A stretch of DNA of 64,000 nucleotides, from assembly GCA_023159155.1 (NCBI GenBank), contig JAJNNX010000030.1, positions 62,001 through 126,000 of the forward strand, in the 5' to 3' direction. Made by a program: the position numbers and the translations under genes. Below, in pieces: positions 1 to 12,400 of this stretch. Source of the stretch: Ustulina deusta. Lineage: Eukaryota; Ascomycota; Sordariomycetes; Xylariales; Xylariaceae. Position 1 is the stretch's first letter, and the number at the start of each line of letters is the position of its first letter. The notes beneath the pieces are model-generated. The model saw only the letters and a program-made list of their open reading frames with translations. It ran no database searches and had not been told where the DNA came from.

Positions 1-4
1 GATC

Positions 5-262
5 TATTGAGGCAAACACCATACAATCTATTGTACTATGTCTAATGCCTATCGAAAGGAAAGGAAAGAAGGGAACTATTCGGCAGGTGCGAGAGGTGCC
101 AGATATACCCCTTCGTATTCGTACGAATACAAATGCGAAGGGTCCACCTGACCCCTAGCCACCTGGGCTAGCCATGGGCTAGCATGGCCAAATGGGCCAT
201 GCCATGGCCTTCGGCCATGGTCCAAATAAAACGTACGATTAACCTGGAATACTATTCTAACA
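5..262. repeat. 258-bp LTR-like repeat, copy 1
   Basis: Matches 8267-8524 at equal length with scattered C/T and G/A differences. Copy 2 starts TG and ends CA, as LTRs do; copy 1 starts TA, which RIP of TG would give. Contains a 16-bp perfect palindrome (gtattcgtacgaatac) and, further on, GC-rich nested hairpins, one capped by CTTCGG. Both copies are preceded by gatc; the window edge prevents a check of what lies further left. Confidence 0.8.
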
Positions 263-1698
263 CTGACCATTTTTACTTTTTGTTGTATTGCTAGGTTAAT
301 CGTACAAACAAAACTAAATATAAAAATCTACGTTTGGTAGAAACTATAACTCTACCTAATGCTAGAAACAACAAACAAAAACTTTTCGTACGGCTAGCCC
401 TTCAACTAGCTAGCCCTCTGTACAGCTAGCCCTTCCGTATGGCTGGCCTACCTATTCGGCCAGCCCTTCCGTATGGCTGGCCCAACTGCTCGGCTAGCCC
501 TTCGAATAGCTAGCCCTCCTGTTCGGTTGTTTGGCTATTCGTACAACGGGTTAACGGGGGGTTCTCGGTATTGCTAATACCCTTCTAACTCTGTTTTTTT
601 TTTCAATTTGTCGAACAGGTCTGTATGGGTATTGGCCGAGGGGGGGGGGGTAAGGGGTCCGTTCCGTACGGGTCGAAAAGCAGCCGTACGGAGGGGTATT
701 CGAGGGTCTTCGTACGTAATTCGTACGAAGGGCGGGGGAAAAGGTGGGGAGGGGGGGGGGGGCGGGGGGGGTAATCTATCCCTCTGGATAGGGCTGGTTT
801 GGAAGTGGGTAGGTTGCCGAGGGGTTGTTCGGTGGTTGTAGTTCATTGTTATAGAGCCGAACGAGTTTATTGGTGTACGTTGTTCCTTATAAAGGTCTGT
901 ACGACCTATTTTGTTTGATTGCTTCGATTAGTTCTTTCTAGAATTGCTGATTAACCAAATTAAAATGTTCGGCTTTTTATTTATAAAAATTATTATATAT
1001 ATTTTTTGTTATTTTAACCCTTGGTATTTGTACGTTTATATATTTAAGCATAACTATAGTAAAATATATTATAAATAGCTTTAGGTTATTAGTTATGTTT
1101 TGTTTGTTAAGGGGGTTTTGGTAGCTTTGGTATATAAGACCGGTGTATTTTTTTTATAGCCCTATTGGGATATTGCTCCTTTCGGCTAGGTCTTTGTACG
1201 AAGTCTTGGCTGGAGGGTTGTTTGTTGTGCTGTATAGCATTCTGGAAGGGGGGGGGGGTATGGGCACCAAAGGAAAAATTGGGTGCTGAACGGTCTGTCC
1301 TGTACGGGGTCGAAAATATATGTGTACGGGAGACAGGGGGGGGGTCTGGTTAATGCTAATAGGTTGGGCGCCGAGAGGGGTGTTTGAGGGTCCTTTGTAC
1401 GTAAGTTATACAAAGGGGGGGGGGGGGTTGTAAGGTCCGAAGGGCTTGATTAGGGCCCTTGGATTCAGGTGGTATGGCCTGGTTGTACAAGGTCTAGAAT
1501 TGTACAGGGCTACGTGTGAGGGTTGTTTGTTGCCTGGCTTGCATACAACAGGTGGTCTGGAGGTTGTTTAGCTGGTTCGTACAACAGATTATTAAGAGGT
1601 ATATTTAAGTGCTTTTGCAGGTCTATTTTATAGCAGAGTTAATAAGTAGCTATATAAAGTATAGGTTATATAAAAAGTAAGAGTTGTAGTAAAGCTTA
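263..1698. repeat. Internal region with degenerate CTAGCC repeats and poly-G tracts
   Basis: No coding signal. At about 388-515 a degenerate tandem array is built on gctagcccttcc-like units. At 640-650, 751-771, 1248-1258, 1336-1344 and 1415-1427 there are G runs of 8 to 13. The blocks at about 608-735 and 1280-1427 are diverged copies of one another: each has a gtccgt/gtctgt start, a gtacggg-tcgaaaa core and a final tacgtaa-palindrome-G run. The region may be the interior of a non-autonomous element bounded by the 258-bp repeats. Confidence 0.6.
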
Positions 1699-1869
1699 TG
1701 TTAGATATAAGCGAGTCTAATTGAATGATTGTATTAATAATTATTACTAATCTCTCTTGTTCTATGTTCTGTTATAGAGTTTTCTGCATGCCATATAAAT
1801 TAGGTGTGTGTAGAGAATCTATTTAACGGGGTTCTAAAAAATAGCTAATTTACCCCATTAAATCTGATA
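1699..1869 (-). repeat. Copia LTR (3' LTR of the minus-strand element)
   Basis: 171 bp, same length as 7478-7648; ends in TGATA where the partner ends in TGACA, a C-to-T change. Flanked on the left by gctta. Confidence 0.85.
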
Positions 1870-1939
1870 TACCCCTTTAGAAACAGCTTATATAAGCCTT
1901 TTTTATATATAATACTATTAATAAAAATATTAAAAATAA

Positions 1940-2018
1940 CGCCCTGGCCCAGACTCGAACTAGGATCTGTAGTATAATAAACTATTAACTATTGTGCTTG
2001 CTATTATACTACTAAGGC
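1940..2018 (-). pseudogene. tRNA-like sequence, RIP-mutated
   Basis: Read on the minus strand, 79 bases have tRNA layout. The acceptor arm is GCCTTAG against CCAGGGC with discriminator G. A box-A-like TAGTATAATAGCAAG leads into the D arm. The T arm CCTAG-TTCGAGT-CTGGG pairs fully, counting one G-U pair, and contains a box B. The departures from consensus in acceptor and box A/B fit C-to-T or G-to-A change. The anticodon region is too long (14 bases between stems) and lacks a clear U33, so no isotype can be named. A competing 11-bp hairpin (GTAGTATAATA with TATTATACTAC) exists. It lies 70 bp inside the Copia element. Confidence 0.4.
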
Positions 2019-5000
2019 CTATAGTGCTTTTTTTATTTTTTGCATAGTAGTAGTTGTAGTATTGTAGTATATATAGGTTTGTTAGTATGGTAGGAAGTCA
2101 TATGATCTAACTGATTAGTAGTGTATTATTGCTAAGATTTTTTTAGATTTAAACAATTTGGCTTAATTTAAGTTAATTTGGCTACTTTAGCTAATTTTAG
2201 CTAATTAAGTGCTGTTTGCCTGATTAAAGCTATAAAAGCTCTAAATAGTCCGATTTATTTTTTATAAGTAAATTTTTTAGAGCTTTTAAATTTTTTATAT
2301 TTTTGTTTTTTGATTTTTTATTTTAGTAATATTTATAGGTACTATATATTTTTAATTAGTTTAAAAAATTATTCTATTTTGCTAGATTTAATGCTTTTGT
2401 AAGCCTGTTTATAATTATATCTTTTGTAGCTACATAAATAACTTTTAGAATATTTTTTTTAATTTTTTAGCGTAACTAATAGTTATAGATATTTATATAA
2501 CAAAGCTTAGTTTGTAGTATAGTTACTTTTTTTATAACTAGTTTAATAGTTTGTTTATTGTTATATTAAATAGTAATATGTTAGGTGTCTAGTGTAATAC
2601 CTAGTTTTTTAATTAGTTAGCTTATAAATATAGCTTTTTTTGTAGCTTGTACTAATACTAATAATTTTGCTTCGGTTATTAAAGTAGTTATTATATCCTG
2701 CTTATTAGTATGCTACCTAATAATTTTTTTAAATAGCCTGATTATATATGCTTATGAACTTTTTTAGTTTAGTGTATTGTTTGTAAACGATATATTGCTT
2801 GCAATTTTAAAATTGTTTCTACTTTTGAATTAAAGCAAATAGTACTAAGTATTTTTAAAGTAGTTAAACAGGCGATCTGCCAAGTTATAATGTTAAAGCT
2901 TAGAGTTAATAAGAAATCTTAAAAGTTTTAATATGCTAAACATAATATTAAGTCAAGTGATTATAGCAGTATATAGTACTAACCTAACTTTTTGTTAATA
3001 TAAGTATATTTTTTGTTTTGTAGCAAGGCTATTATAAAGCATTAGTTCGGTTTGTTTTATTAGGGTGGATAAAGGAGTTAGATAAGTAGTTTTTAGCTTG
3101 GAAATTTTTTTAATATATAAGGTTTAAAACAGCTAGATTAGTTTTTATTAACGATTTCTAATTATTTTAATATTTAGGAACTATTATAGGTTATTACTAC
3201 TAGTTAACTAGTAAGCCGTTTAAAGCTATTTAACAGCTTTTTTAGTAATAAGCTTTTGATCTTTTTTGTAAGCAAAAATAATATTATTTATATATATAAA
3301 AATTAATATTTTATTACAAACGTAGCAATAAAGCTTATATAGTATAGCTTAATACTTTATTTTTTTAAGTATTAATATAAGCTTTTTTTGTTATAGCAAA
3401 AGTAACTTTTTTAAGCTATATAAAGCTTTGTTAAGCTGTAGTATAGTTTAAAGCTTGCAGTAACTAGGAGATATTTTTATATATATTTTTTTATTAAGCT
3501 TTATATTAACGAACGTATTAATAGTATTATATTATTTTAGTTCAAGGTTAAATTTAGCTGCTATTATAATAAGGGTCCTAAATGACTTTTTAGTAAAAAT
3601 TAATATATATATAGTTTTAGTGCTAAATTAAGGCTGCTAATTATTTTGTATTATTAACTATGCTTTATATTTTATATAATAGCTATGCTTATTAAACTTG
3701 TATATATATACTTATATATATTTAAGTATTAGCTTTTTTTTAGTTGAGTGAGTACTGATTTTAGTTTATGATTTTATTTTTTAGTAGCTTTTAAAATAAT
3801 TTTTTTTAGCTTTTTTAAACCTTTTATTTATTAAGTAATATTTAAAGTTTTTATAAAACTTTAGCGGTAGTAATAGATTTTTTTAATAAATTTTATGTTT
3901 TTTGGTAACTTTTTGTTCGAAAATCTTTTTATTTTTATTTAGTATATATAAGACTTTTTAATTATAATTTAACTTTTTATTAATAAAATAGCTAATAGAT
4001 TGTTTTAATAATCTAGTTTTTGTAGCCTTGCTTATTATTATACTGTTTTGATTCTTTAAAGCGCTTAGGCGTTTGTTTAAAAACGTAGCTTTTTAATAGC
4101 TTTTTTAAAAAATAATAGTAGTATAAAAAAAAGTGCTAAATATATCTACTAAAGTATTAGAGTTTATATGTAGCGGTTTAGTGCTTTTTAATGTTATTTC
4201 TCCGGTTTTATAATTTTTAGATTTTATTATAATATTCTAAGTCTAAAAAATAGAGTCTTTAAATCTAATAAAGTTTGCTATAATATTTTAAAGTTTTTAT
4301 AGATTAAGGTTTTTAATAGCAGTGCTTTTTAATTTATTAAAGTTTATTATAATATTTTAAGGTTTCTAAAAATAAGAGCTACTTATAGTAGCTATAAAAA
4401 AAACGTTTGGTTGTAGTAACTTAAGAGGTAAAAAATATAGTAAAAAGAAAATATTTATATAAAATTAATTAGATTTTATTGCTTTATTTAATATAAAGTA
4501 TTTATAAGTTATGCTCTTTTTATTTTTTGGTACACTTATAATAGCAATATTATTTTTACCTTTAATAAAATATATATTTTTTAGTTTTTAACTAGCTATA
4601 GCCTCTAGGGTACTACTTAGCTAATCAGATTTAATAATGTTTATTTTAGATAGTAATTAAATAATCTTATTAATCCTTTATTTAAAAAAGTTATTTTTTA
4701 GCTTATTAATATTGCTTAAGAATATAGTTTTTTTATTAAATATAATATTTTTAGTAAATATAATAGTATTAATTGCTAAAATCTATATATAATATATATT
4801 AAAAGATTAGTAGTTTATAAAGTAGCCTATTTAAACTTTAAGATTTAATTTGTTAAGTTTTCTTTTTTTTAGCTTAGTTTCTATAGTTATTATATATACT
4901 TTATAATTATATATGTATAAATAGCATAAATTAAATTAATAGCAAGTAATTATAATATTATTTCGGTTAAGAAAATAAATATAAAACCTCTTATATAAGC

Positions 5001-7477
5001 TTTGCTATTAATATATTTACTTTAGTATGCAATTATATAAATATATAGCAGTTTTTATAATATTAGTTTAAAAAATAATAAGTAGCTTAAACCTAGTCTT
5101 TATAGCTTTAGCCTTACGTTTAATAATATTGCCAGCCCGCTTAGCACTACTGTTCTAACCTTATATATTTAGAACATATAGCTTAAAGATTATGCTATAT
5201 TATTGTTTGAAATATTTAGTAAAATTATTATACCTTAGGAGCTTATTGTTATATTTGAAAACTTAAATAATAATGTTATAGTAAGCTTACAAATATTTTA
5301 TTAAGTTTTTTAAAGTTTTAATTAGTATTAAAGATTTTTAATTATATAAGTAGTAATTAAAACTAAAGCCAGAATATTAATCTATTATAAGCATTAGCAA
5401 GTTTTCCAAATTATAACTTTCTTTATAATTATAAAAATCTATAGCTAGCTATATTCCTAGCTTTACTAAGCAATTTTAAAATAATCTATTAATTTACTAT
5501 TATATTTTTGCTATAGTATATGTTTTATAATCTAAAGTATATATTTTGTTTTTTAGAGATTATTATAGCCTTACTTTTTTAGTCTGTACTACTATATAAT
5601 AAAAGGCGTTAGTACTTAAGTAGCCTAAATAGAAATATTACTAATATAAATTAGCTTTTAAGATAGGCCTTAAAATTATTACTACTAGTTTATTTTTTTA
5701 TATATAAAAAGTACTCTTTTCTATATTAAATAATAAATACTTTAGTATAAACTAGTAGTTTTAATTTTAAAAACAGCAGAATATTAATTTATTTTATTGT
5801 TTTAATATTATTATTACTAGTTTTATATTCTAGTATAAGCTTTGTTTTAAAAATACTTGGAGTAATACTAGGTTATAAACTATTGTTAAGCAATAAGCTA
5901 TATTATATAATTTTATAATTATAAGTCCTTTAGGCCTTTGAACACATATATTAATATTTCTAAATATAAGTATAAATACAATCTTGTTTTTTATATATAT
6001 TTTGTTTTTTAGCAATACTATTTATAGATTATTAAATCTGCTAATTTTATTAAATATATATAAAGTAGTTCTAAAATTTAAAATAGCTAAGTTTTTTAGT
6101 TTATATATAGCTTTACTTTTTAATTTTTTACTAATAGCAAAAGCGGACTATATTAATATTTGTTTTAGTTAAACAAACAACTTGTTTTTATTAGTTTTTG
6201 CTTTTTTTTTTTTTTATATATAATTAACAAGTTTTTTTAGTTTTTTATTAGTATTAAAGTTAGCTTATATTAGTTTAGCAATAATTTAGCTAAAATAAAA
6301 ATCATTTAGGGCTAACTTTAAAAAGAAATAATAATATTTTATTATATAGTAAAAGCCTAAATAGCTTTTGCAAACGTAATTACTTAAACTATAAATTTAT
6401 AAATTAATGCAAGGTTGTTTATTATTACTTTTGTTACTTTTATTGCTACAGGGTCCGCAGCCACCTCGGCCTCAGCTTCTACTTTTACTTTAAAAAAAAA
6501 CTTATTAATTATTAAAAAATATTTTTACTTTTTTAGCGTTATCCGTAGTATTTCTAGCACCTTTACTATTATATAGTACTAGAAACGCTTTTTTATTAAT
6601 ATATATATTTAGCCAATACGTAATTACTTAGCAATTTGCCTTATTTTTTAAATTCGCTGCTATTTTTTAGTAAGTTAGTATATTATTAAGGATTGCTAAT
6701 TAGTTAATTATCTGAAAAGTAGTAATTTAATTTTTAAAAATCTTTCTAAAGCATATTTTTAGGTTTATTATTAAATAGTTAATATTATTTAGTTTAATAA
6801 CTTTATATTTAAAAGCAATAAAGATTATAGCTTTCTAACGTGTTATTTATATACTAAAGTCCTTTAGTAGCTTATTTTTTTTTTTTATATATTATTAATA
6901 TTAAGCTTTTGTTTATAGTTATTATATTATTTTTAGGTATTAGCTAAGGTTTTTAAGTTTGTTATATTACTTATTAATAGTATTAATAGGTTGGAAAATA
7001 GTCTTTGTGTAGTTTAAAAAGACAGTTTTGATTATTTATGCTATAAGATTAGCAACACGTTTTTGGTAGATCTTATAGTTTTTTTTTATTGCAATGTATT
7101 AATTCTAGTCAATTTAGTAAGCTTTTTTGCTATCTTTTGTTATTTTAAGAATATTTATAGGTTTACTGTTTAGGTCGATTTTTTTGTTTTAAAAAGTAGT
7201 AGTTAATTAGAAGCATATTAATTAGTTAGTTATACATTTAAGATAATCCTTAAATTTAGGTATTTTTAGTAATAGCATTTATAGCGTTTGTTTTTCTAGT
7301 TAAAGGTATTTTTATAGATTAAAAGATACTGCTTTTGTAATAAATACTTTGTTTTAAAATATATAATCTTTTGGTTTAGCCAATAAAGCTTTGTTAATTA
7401 CTAATAAAGCTATAATATTACTTGGTTGCTTATACTGGCTTTTAGGGGGTAGTATTTTTATAAATAAAACTTTTAAT

Positions 7478-7648
7478 TATTAAATATAAGCGAGTCTAAT
7501 TAAATGATTATATTAATAATTATTACTAATTTTTTCTATTTTATGTTTTGTTGCAGAGTTTTCTGCATGCTATATAAATTAGGTGTGTATAGAGAATCTA
7601 TTTAATAGGGTTCCAAAAGATAGCTAATTTACCCCATTAAATCTGACA
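7478..7648 (-). repeat. Copia LTR (5' LTR of the minus-strand element)
   Basis: Partner of 1699-1869, 171 bp; followed immediately by the gctta target duplication at 7649-7653. Its TATTAAA start corresponds to TGTTAGA in the other copy, with two G-to-A changes. Confidence 0.85.
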
Positions 7649-8266
7649 GCTTATAGTTAATTCTTATAATCTGGTTTATTAGGCAGATTGGTTATAATTG
7701 CTTTATATATATAAAAAAGTTATATAAAATTAATCGATTTTTTTTTTTGGTCCTGCTAGGCGGGACGTTACAAAAAATAAACTATTTAATTAAAGCAAAA
7801 ATATAAAAAAGCTTTATATAGCAGCTATATAATAGTTATATATTAGTTATATAACTTTTATATACTAGCTATACAAAAAAAAGAAATATAAAAATAGCTT
7901 TATAGTTAGTGCTAATCTTTTGTTTTACTAAACGGAATAATATAACTAGTTCGACTTGTTTTTTTATTTTTGTTAAACAAAAAGTTAAAAGATTAAACCT
8001 AAATACTAATCTAGTTTAATAACTTATATAAAAAAGCGTTTAAAATAGGTTTATTAAACAGAACATACTTTGTTTAGCTTTTATATAGCTTAACTAAAAG
8101 TTTTTTATTAAGCAGAAACTTTTCGAATTATTATATAATATTTAGTAATGTTTTATTTTTTTAAAACCTTACTAGTTTATAAGTCCTAATTGATTTACTA
8201 ATTAGTATTAGTTAGGTTTACCCGGGGTAGTATAAACGTACATAGTACTGTACGCCAGGGCAGATC
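7649..8266. other. AT-rich spacer between Copia element and second 258-bp repeat
   Basis: If the 258-bp repeats are LTRs of one element, this is the part of its interior to the right of the Copia insertion. It holds a small GC island near 7,755-7,770 and the tail at about 8,220-8,266 leading into the repeat. No coding signal seen. Confidence 0.5.
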
Positions 8267-8524
8267 TGTTAAAGCAAACATTATATAATCTATTATACTA
8301 TGTCTAATGCCTATCGAAAGGAAAAGAAAAAAAGGAACTATTCGGCAGGTGCAAGAGGTGCTAGATATACCCCTTTGTATTCGTACGAATACAAATGCGA
8401 AGGGTCCACCTAACCCCTAGCCACCTGGGCTAGCCATGGGCTAGCATGGCCAAATGGGCCATGCCATGGCCTTCGGCCATGGTCCGAATAAAGCATACAA
8501 TTAACCTGGAATACTATTCCAACA
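8267..8524. repeat. 258-bp LTR-like repeat, copy 2
   Basis: Begins TGTTAA and ends CCAACA. Matches 5-262 over its full length, including the 16-bp palindrome and the CTTCGG-capped hairpin. The sequence after the two copies diverges at once (ctgac versus gtatt), so this is the true right boundary. No target duplication could be confirmed. Confidence 0.8.
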
Positions 8525-11500
8525 GTATTATTAATTAGAAGTTTTGGTATATATATAGTATAGTGTATATTATATATTTGAGTATATAGTAAATTTTAAT
8601 ACTAGTAATTTAAGTATAGGCTATATATAAATTATTTATAAAGCTGATCTAGTTTTATATAAATATTTTAGCCTAGTTCTTTTTTTTTTTTTTTTTTTTT
8701 TTTTAACTGCTACTATTATTATTATTTGTTAGTTTTAACTACTTATATATATTACTACTATTATTTTTCCTTTTTTTTACTTTATTTTTATACCTTTTTT
8801 TTTTTTTTTTTATGTTTATATTACTATATTTAATATTATTTCTAACTTTTTTTACGTTTTTTTTAATAAAAAACTTTTGTAAAACTGCTGCAACTGTTGC
8901 CTTTAATGCTTTGCTTGCTAAGAAGTTATAAATAGCTATAATTGTTATAACTGCAAGCAATATATATGCAAGCAGGCTATTAAAGCTAAGAATAAAGCTT
9001 ATAAGCGCAAACCTGCCAAATCTCTAGTCTGTAGTGCATATATGTACTAACGCTGTTTTGGCAGTACTTATAACAAGGCTTAGCCTAACCTCGGCCGGCC
9101 TATTTAGGTTATTTGTATTATAAAAAACGCTAGAGCGTTTTTTTGTAATAAGTGTTAAAAAAGGCACAAAATATACAACCTTATAAATAGATCTATATTT
9201 GTTTTATATTAGTATTAGTACTAACTTAGATCTTTTATTTAATTAAGTTCTAGGTTTAATATTTTTTAATATAGTTTGTATTAATAAATTGCTAAATTAG
9301 TTTTACTAGTTTTTTAACCCTAAAATAAATATAAATAGTAATAAAATTGTTAATAAAATAGGTTTAGTTATTTAGCAAGTTTTTATAAAGCTTTATTAAT
9401 AGCTAGCTAATATTTAATTTTATTTATTAAAAACGTTTTATTATTTTTTGGCAACCTATTATATATAGTTTAGCTTTATTAGGAAACTTAATAATACTAA
9501 AATAAATAGTTTTATTATTATTTTATTAGGTTTTTATAAATTGTTTATATATTTTTAAAGCATTTATACTATATACTTTTAACTAATAGTACAACAAAAA
9601 AATATCCTGTTTTAAATAGTAGCGTACTTTTTTTTTAACGCTATAAATACTTTTGTTCAATCCTATTTTATATTATTATTTAATATAAATAAACAAATAA
9701 TTAATATAAAACATATTTTTATATAACTATTATATATTTTTAATTTAAAAATTATAGTTATATACTATAGATATTAGCTGTTTATTATTTTATAACAGAG
9801 TTAAAAAAAGTAGTTATAAATACTTATAATTAAATAACCTAAATTATTACTATAGCTACTATAATAAACTTAAATATTTATTATTTTAATAAAATTTAAT
9901 TTTAGGAATAGTTTATACGTAGCTTAATAGTAGGGCGTAGATTAAGTATCTAAAATAATTAGTTTGATTCTAACTGTATAAGTTTTTTATAAGTTTATTT
10001 TTGTTAATTTGCTAGAGTTTTGGGCCAATATAATTATTAAATTAATTAAGTTTTTAAGCAATAGGGCTAAGTACTTTCAAGTAAGAATAGAATTAATCAA
10101 CCTTTTTTTTTTATTGTTTTAGATATAAATTATTAGGTTAAAAGTTTTTTTTTTTATAACTTTGCTATTATTTAAAAGCTTGTATTGCTTTAAGTGCTAT
10201 AATATTAGTAGCTAATACCTATTAGTTATATTTAGTTAATTAGCTTTTTTATTTAACTTTATAGTATAACTTATAATTATATATTTGTTTTACTACTATA
10301 TTTTTAATTTCTTACTTATTTAAATTATTTATAAGGTTTAGCATAAATAGGTTATATATAATATTAGCTTTCTAAAACTTAAGTAATTAAATAAAAAAAA
10401 CGTTATAAAAATAGGTATATTGTACTAAAAGTGCAAAGTAATACGCCTATAATCCAATATAGCTAAAGATCTAAAATAAGCTAATAAACTTAGGTATAAG
10501 TTTAAAATATTTAAAACTTAAGTTTTTTATAAATAATGCTACTATATTTTTAACTTTATAAATTATAAGTTTATATTTAATATTATAATATTTTTAATAC
10601 TTTTCGACTGCGATTTGCTACTAATCTTTTAAATTGTTCCTAATAGTTTATAATTTTTGCAATTGTTTTTGTACTGCTAGCACCCCCTTTAAAATAAAAT
10701 TATTCTTAACAAATAGTCTAAACTCTAGTATATAGCTATATAAAGCTTTAAAGAGTAACTTGCTAGTTATATTATTAATAGCTAAATTAATTACAAAATA
10801 TGCTTAAAAAAATAGTTATAGCTAATTAGTTTGTTTGCTATTAATAAAGCATCTAAAGTAATTTTTAATTGTTTAATTTATATGCTCCGTTTGCCTATTA
10901 GTTCTAGAATAAAATATAACTAAATATTTTTTTTTAATCTTAAAATAATAGCATAGGTCTAACTAGAAATAACTAGTAAAAAAGGAGCCATGGTCTAACA
11001 TAATACCTATAAAACTTCTATAAATATATTCAATTTTTTAATAAAATAAAGTAATAAGCTATATTAAAGTTATTTTAGTATTAATAAAAAACAAATATAT
11101 TAACTTAGTAAATCTATTAATAATTACTAAAATATAATTAATTTAGTAGTTTTTATAAAAAATTAAAGGCAGTCTAACTATAAAATCTATAAATAGTTCT
11201 TATATAAAAGCTAAAAATATAAATAAAACATTAAGTTTGCTATATTTTTAGTAATATTTTACTTTTAATCCAAAATATATTATATAACTATTTATATAGT
11301 TATTAATATTTGCTTTTATTTTTAGCTAAAAAAACTTGCGCTATAATAGTTCAAACGTATGTTTTTGTTTAAAGTGCCCTATTAATAAATTATTATAATA
11401 TAATTTAATAAACTAGAAATAAACAGATTTTTTAGAAAAAATATAAACTTTATTTTTATAATATAAAAAAACAATTTTGATTATCTATTAAAAGTTTATA

Positions 11501-12400
11501 AACTTTCTAGTATTAATATATTTTTTAATTAACCTATATTTAAAGTTTTTTTATTAAATATTCTAGATCATATTTTATAAGCTTTATAATATATCTAGAT
11601 TTTAGAAGTTCTTATTACTTATAGTTATTTGTACCTATATATATATAACTCCCTATACAAAAATAATCCTTTTTCTAGGGGGTTAGGTAGTACATATTTT
11701 GCCTACTAGTACCCTTAGGTACTTATTAGAAATCTTAGTCTATACTATTACAATCTTTCTTTTTAATATTAGAAAAAGATTAGTATTTTAAAGCAAATTG
11801 CTTATATAATTAAGTCGGCACAATAAAAGATCAGCCCTGTTTTGCTTGCCTTGCCTATACTTAATAATAAAATTAAAAAAAGCTAAATATATATACTAAT
11901 AAGCTTGTTTTCTATTTAGCTTTAAAATCTTTATAAATATTTAAAAATTATTATAGTTAGTTAATACTTTAATTAATAATTTGTTTTTTTAAAAATAATA
12001 CTACTAATACTTAAAATATTTTATAATTATAAATATTTTTTAATCTAAAGTTTTATAATTTAATTTTATATTAATAAACTTATAAAAATAAAATATAATA
12101 AAACGCTATTTATTCTAACTATTTTTTTAAAAAAGGTTTTTTATTAGCGCTGCTTTAGAAAAATTAGTTTTTATTAATATTTATTTTTTAAAGTTAAAAT
12201 ATATAAAAAGAATAGCCTTTTTAAATAAGTTCTAAAGCTTTTTAAAAGTTTTTATTATAAAATAGTTTAAAAAGATTTAATTTTTTTTTGTTCTAGTTAC
12301 GCTTTTTTTTAAATACTAAGTAAAAAAAGCAGTAACCTAGAAATACCTTTTAATAAAGCGCTAATAAAAATTACAAAACCCTAAGAACTATTATAACTTA
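8525..12400. other. RIP-degraded repeat DNA, no gene seen
   Basis: Almost pure A/T with TpA-rich sequence and stops in all frames. A poly-T tract lies at 8,679-8,704, and a 10-bp-stem hairpin (aaaaaacgct, ag, agcgtttttt) near 9,122-9,148. The part next to 12.4 kb probably belongs to the downstream half of the minus-strand Gypsy pol, but I could not find its left LTR. Confidence 0.5.

Larger units (their letters stand above)
1699..7648 (-). mobile_element. RIP-degraded Ty1/Copia LTR retrotransposon
   Basis: Two 171-bp direct repeats at 1699-1869 and 7478-7648 bound a 5,950-bp element. The LTRs read TGTTAGA to TCTGAYA, and the five bases gctta occur both just before (1694-1698) and just after (7649-7653), a perfect target-site duplication. 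On the minus strand near 4,700-4,850 a stop-ridden frame still reads IGYFINY followed by a NIIFNKKTIF-type stretch, the motif that follows the integrase core in Copia polyproteins, so the element runs right to left. Its coding capacity is destroyed by stops. It sits between the two 258-bp repeats. Confidence 0.85.

Noticed and set aside
574..846. Open frames on both strands rich in Pro or Gly
   Set aside because: They result from the poly-G tracts; no family motif and both strands are open at once.
5830..6172. Two 60-residue hydrophobic frames
   Set aside because: Leu/Ile/Tyr/Lys/Asn-only composition caused by AT content inside the Copia relic.
8739..8960. 73-residue Lys/Asn-rich frame
   Set aside because: Low-complexity product of poly-T/TAT tracts in RIPed DNA.
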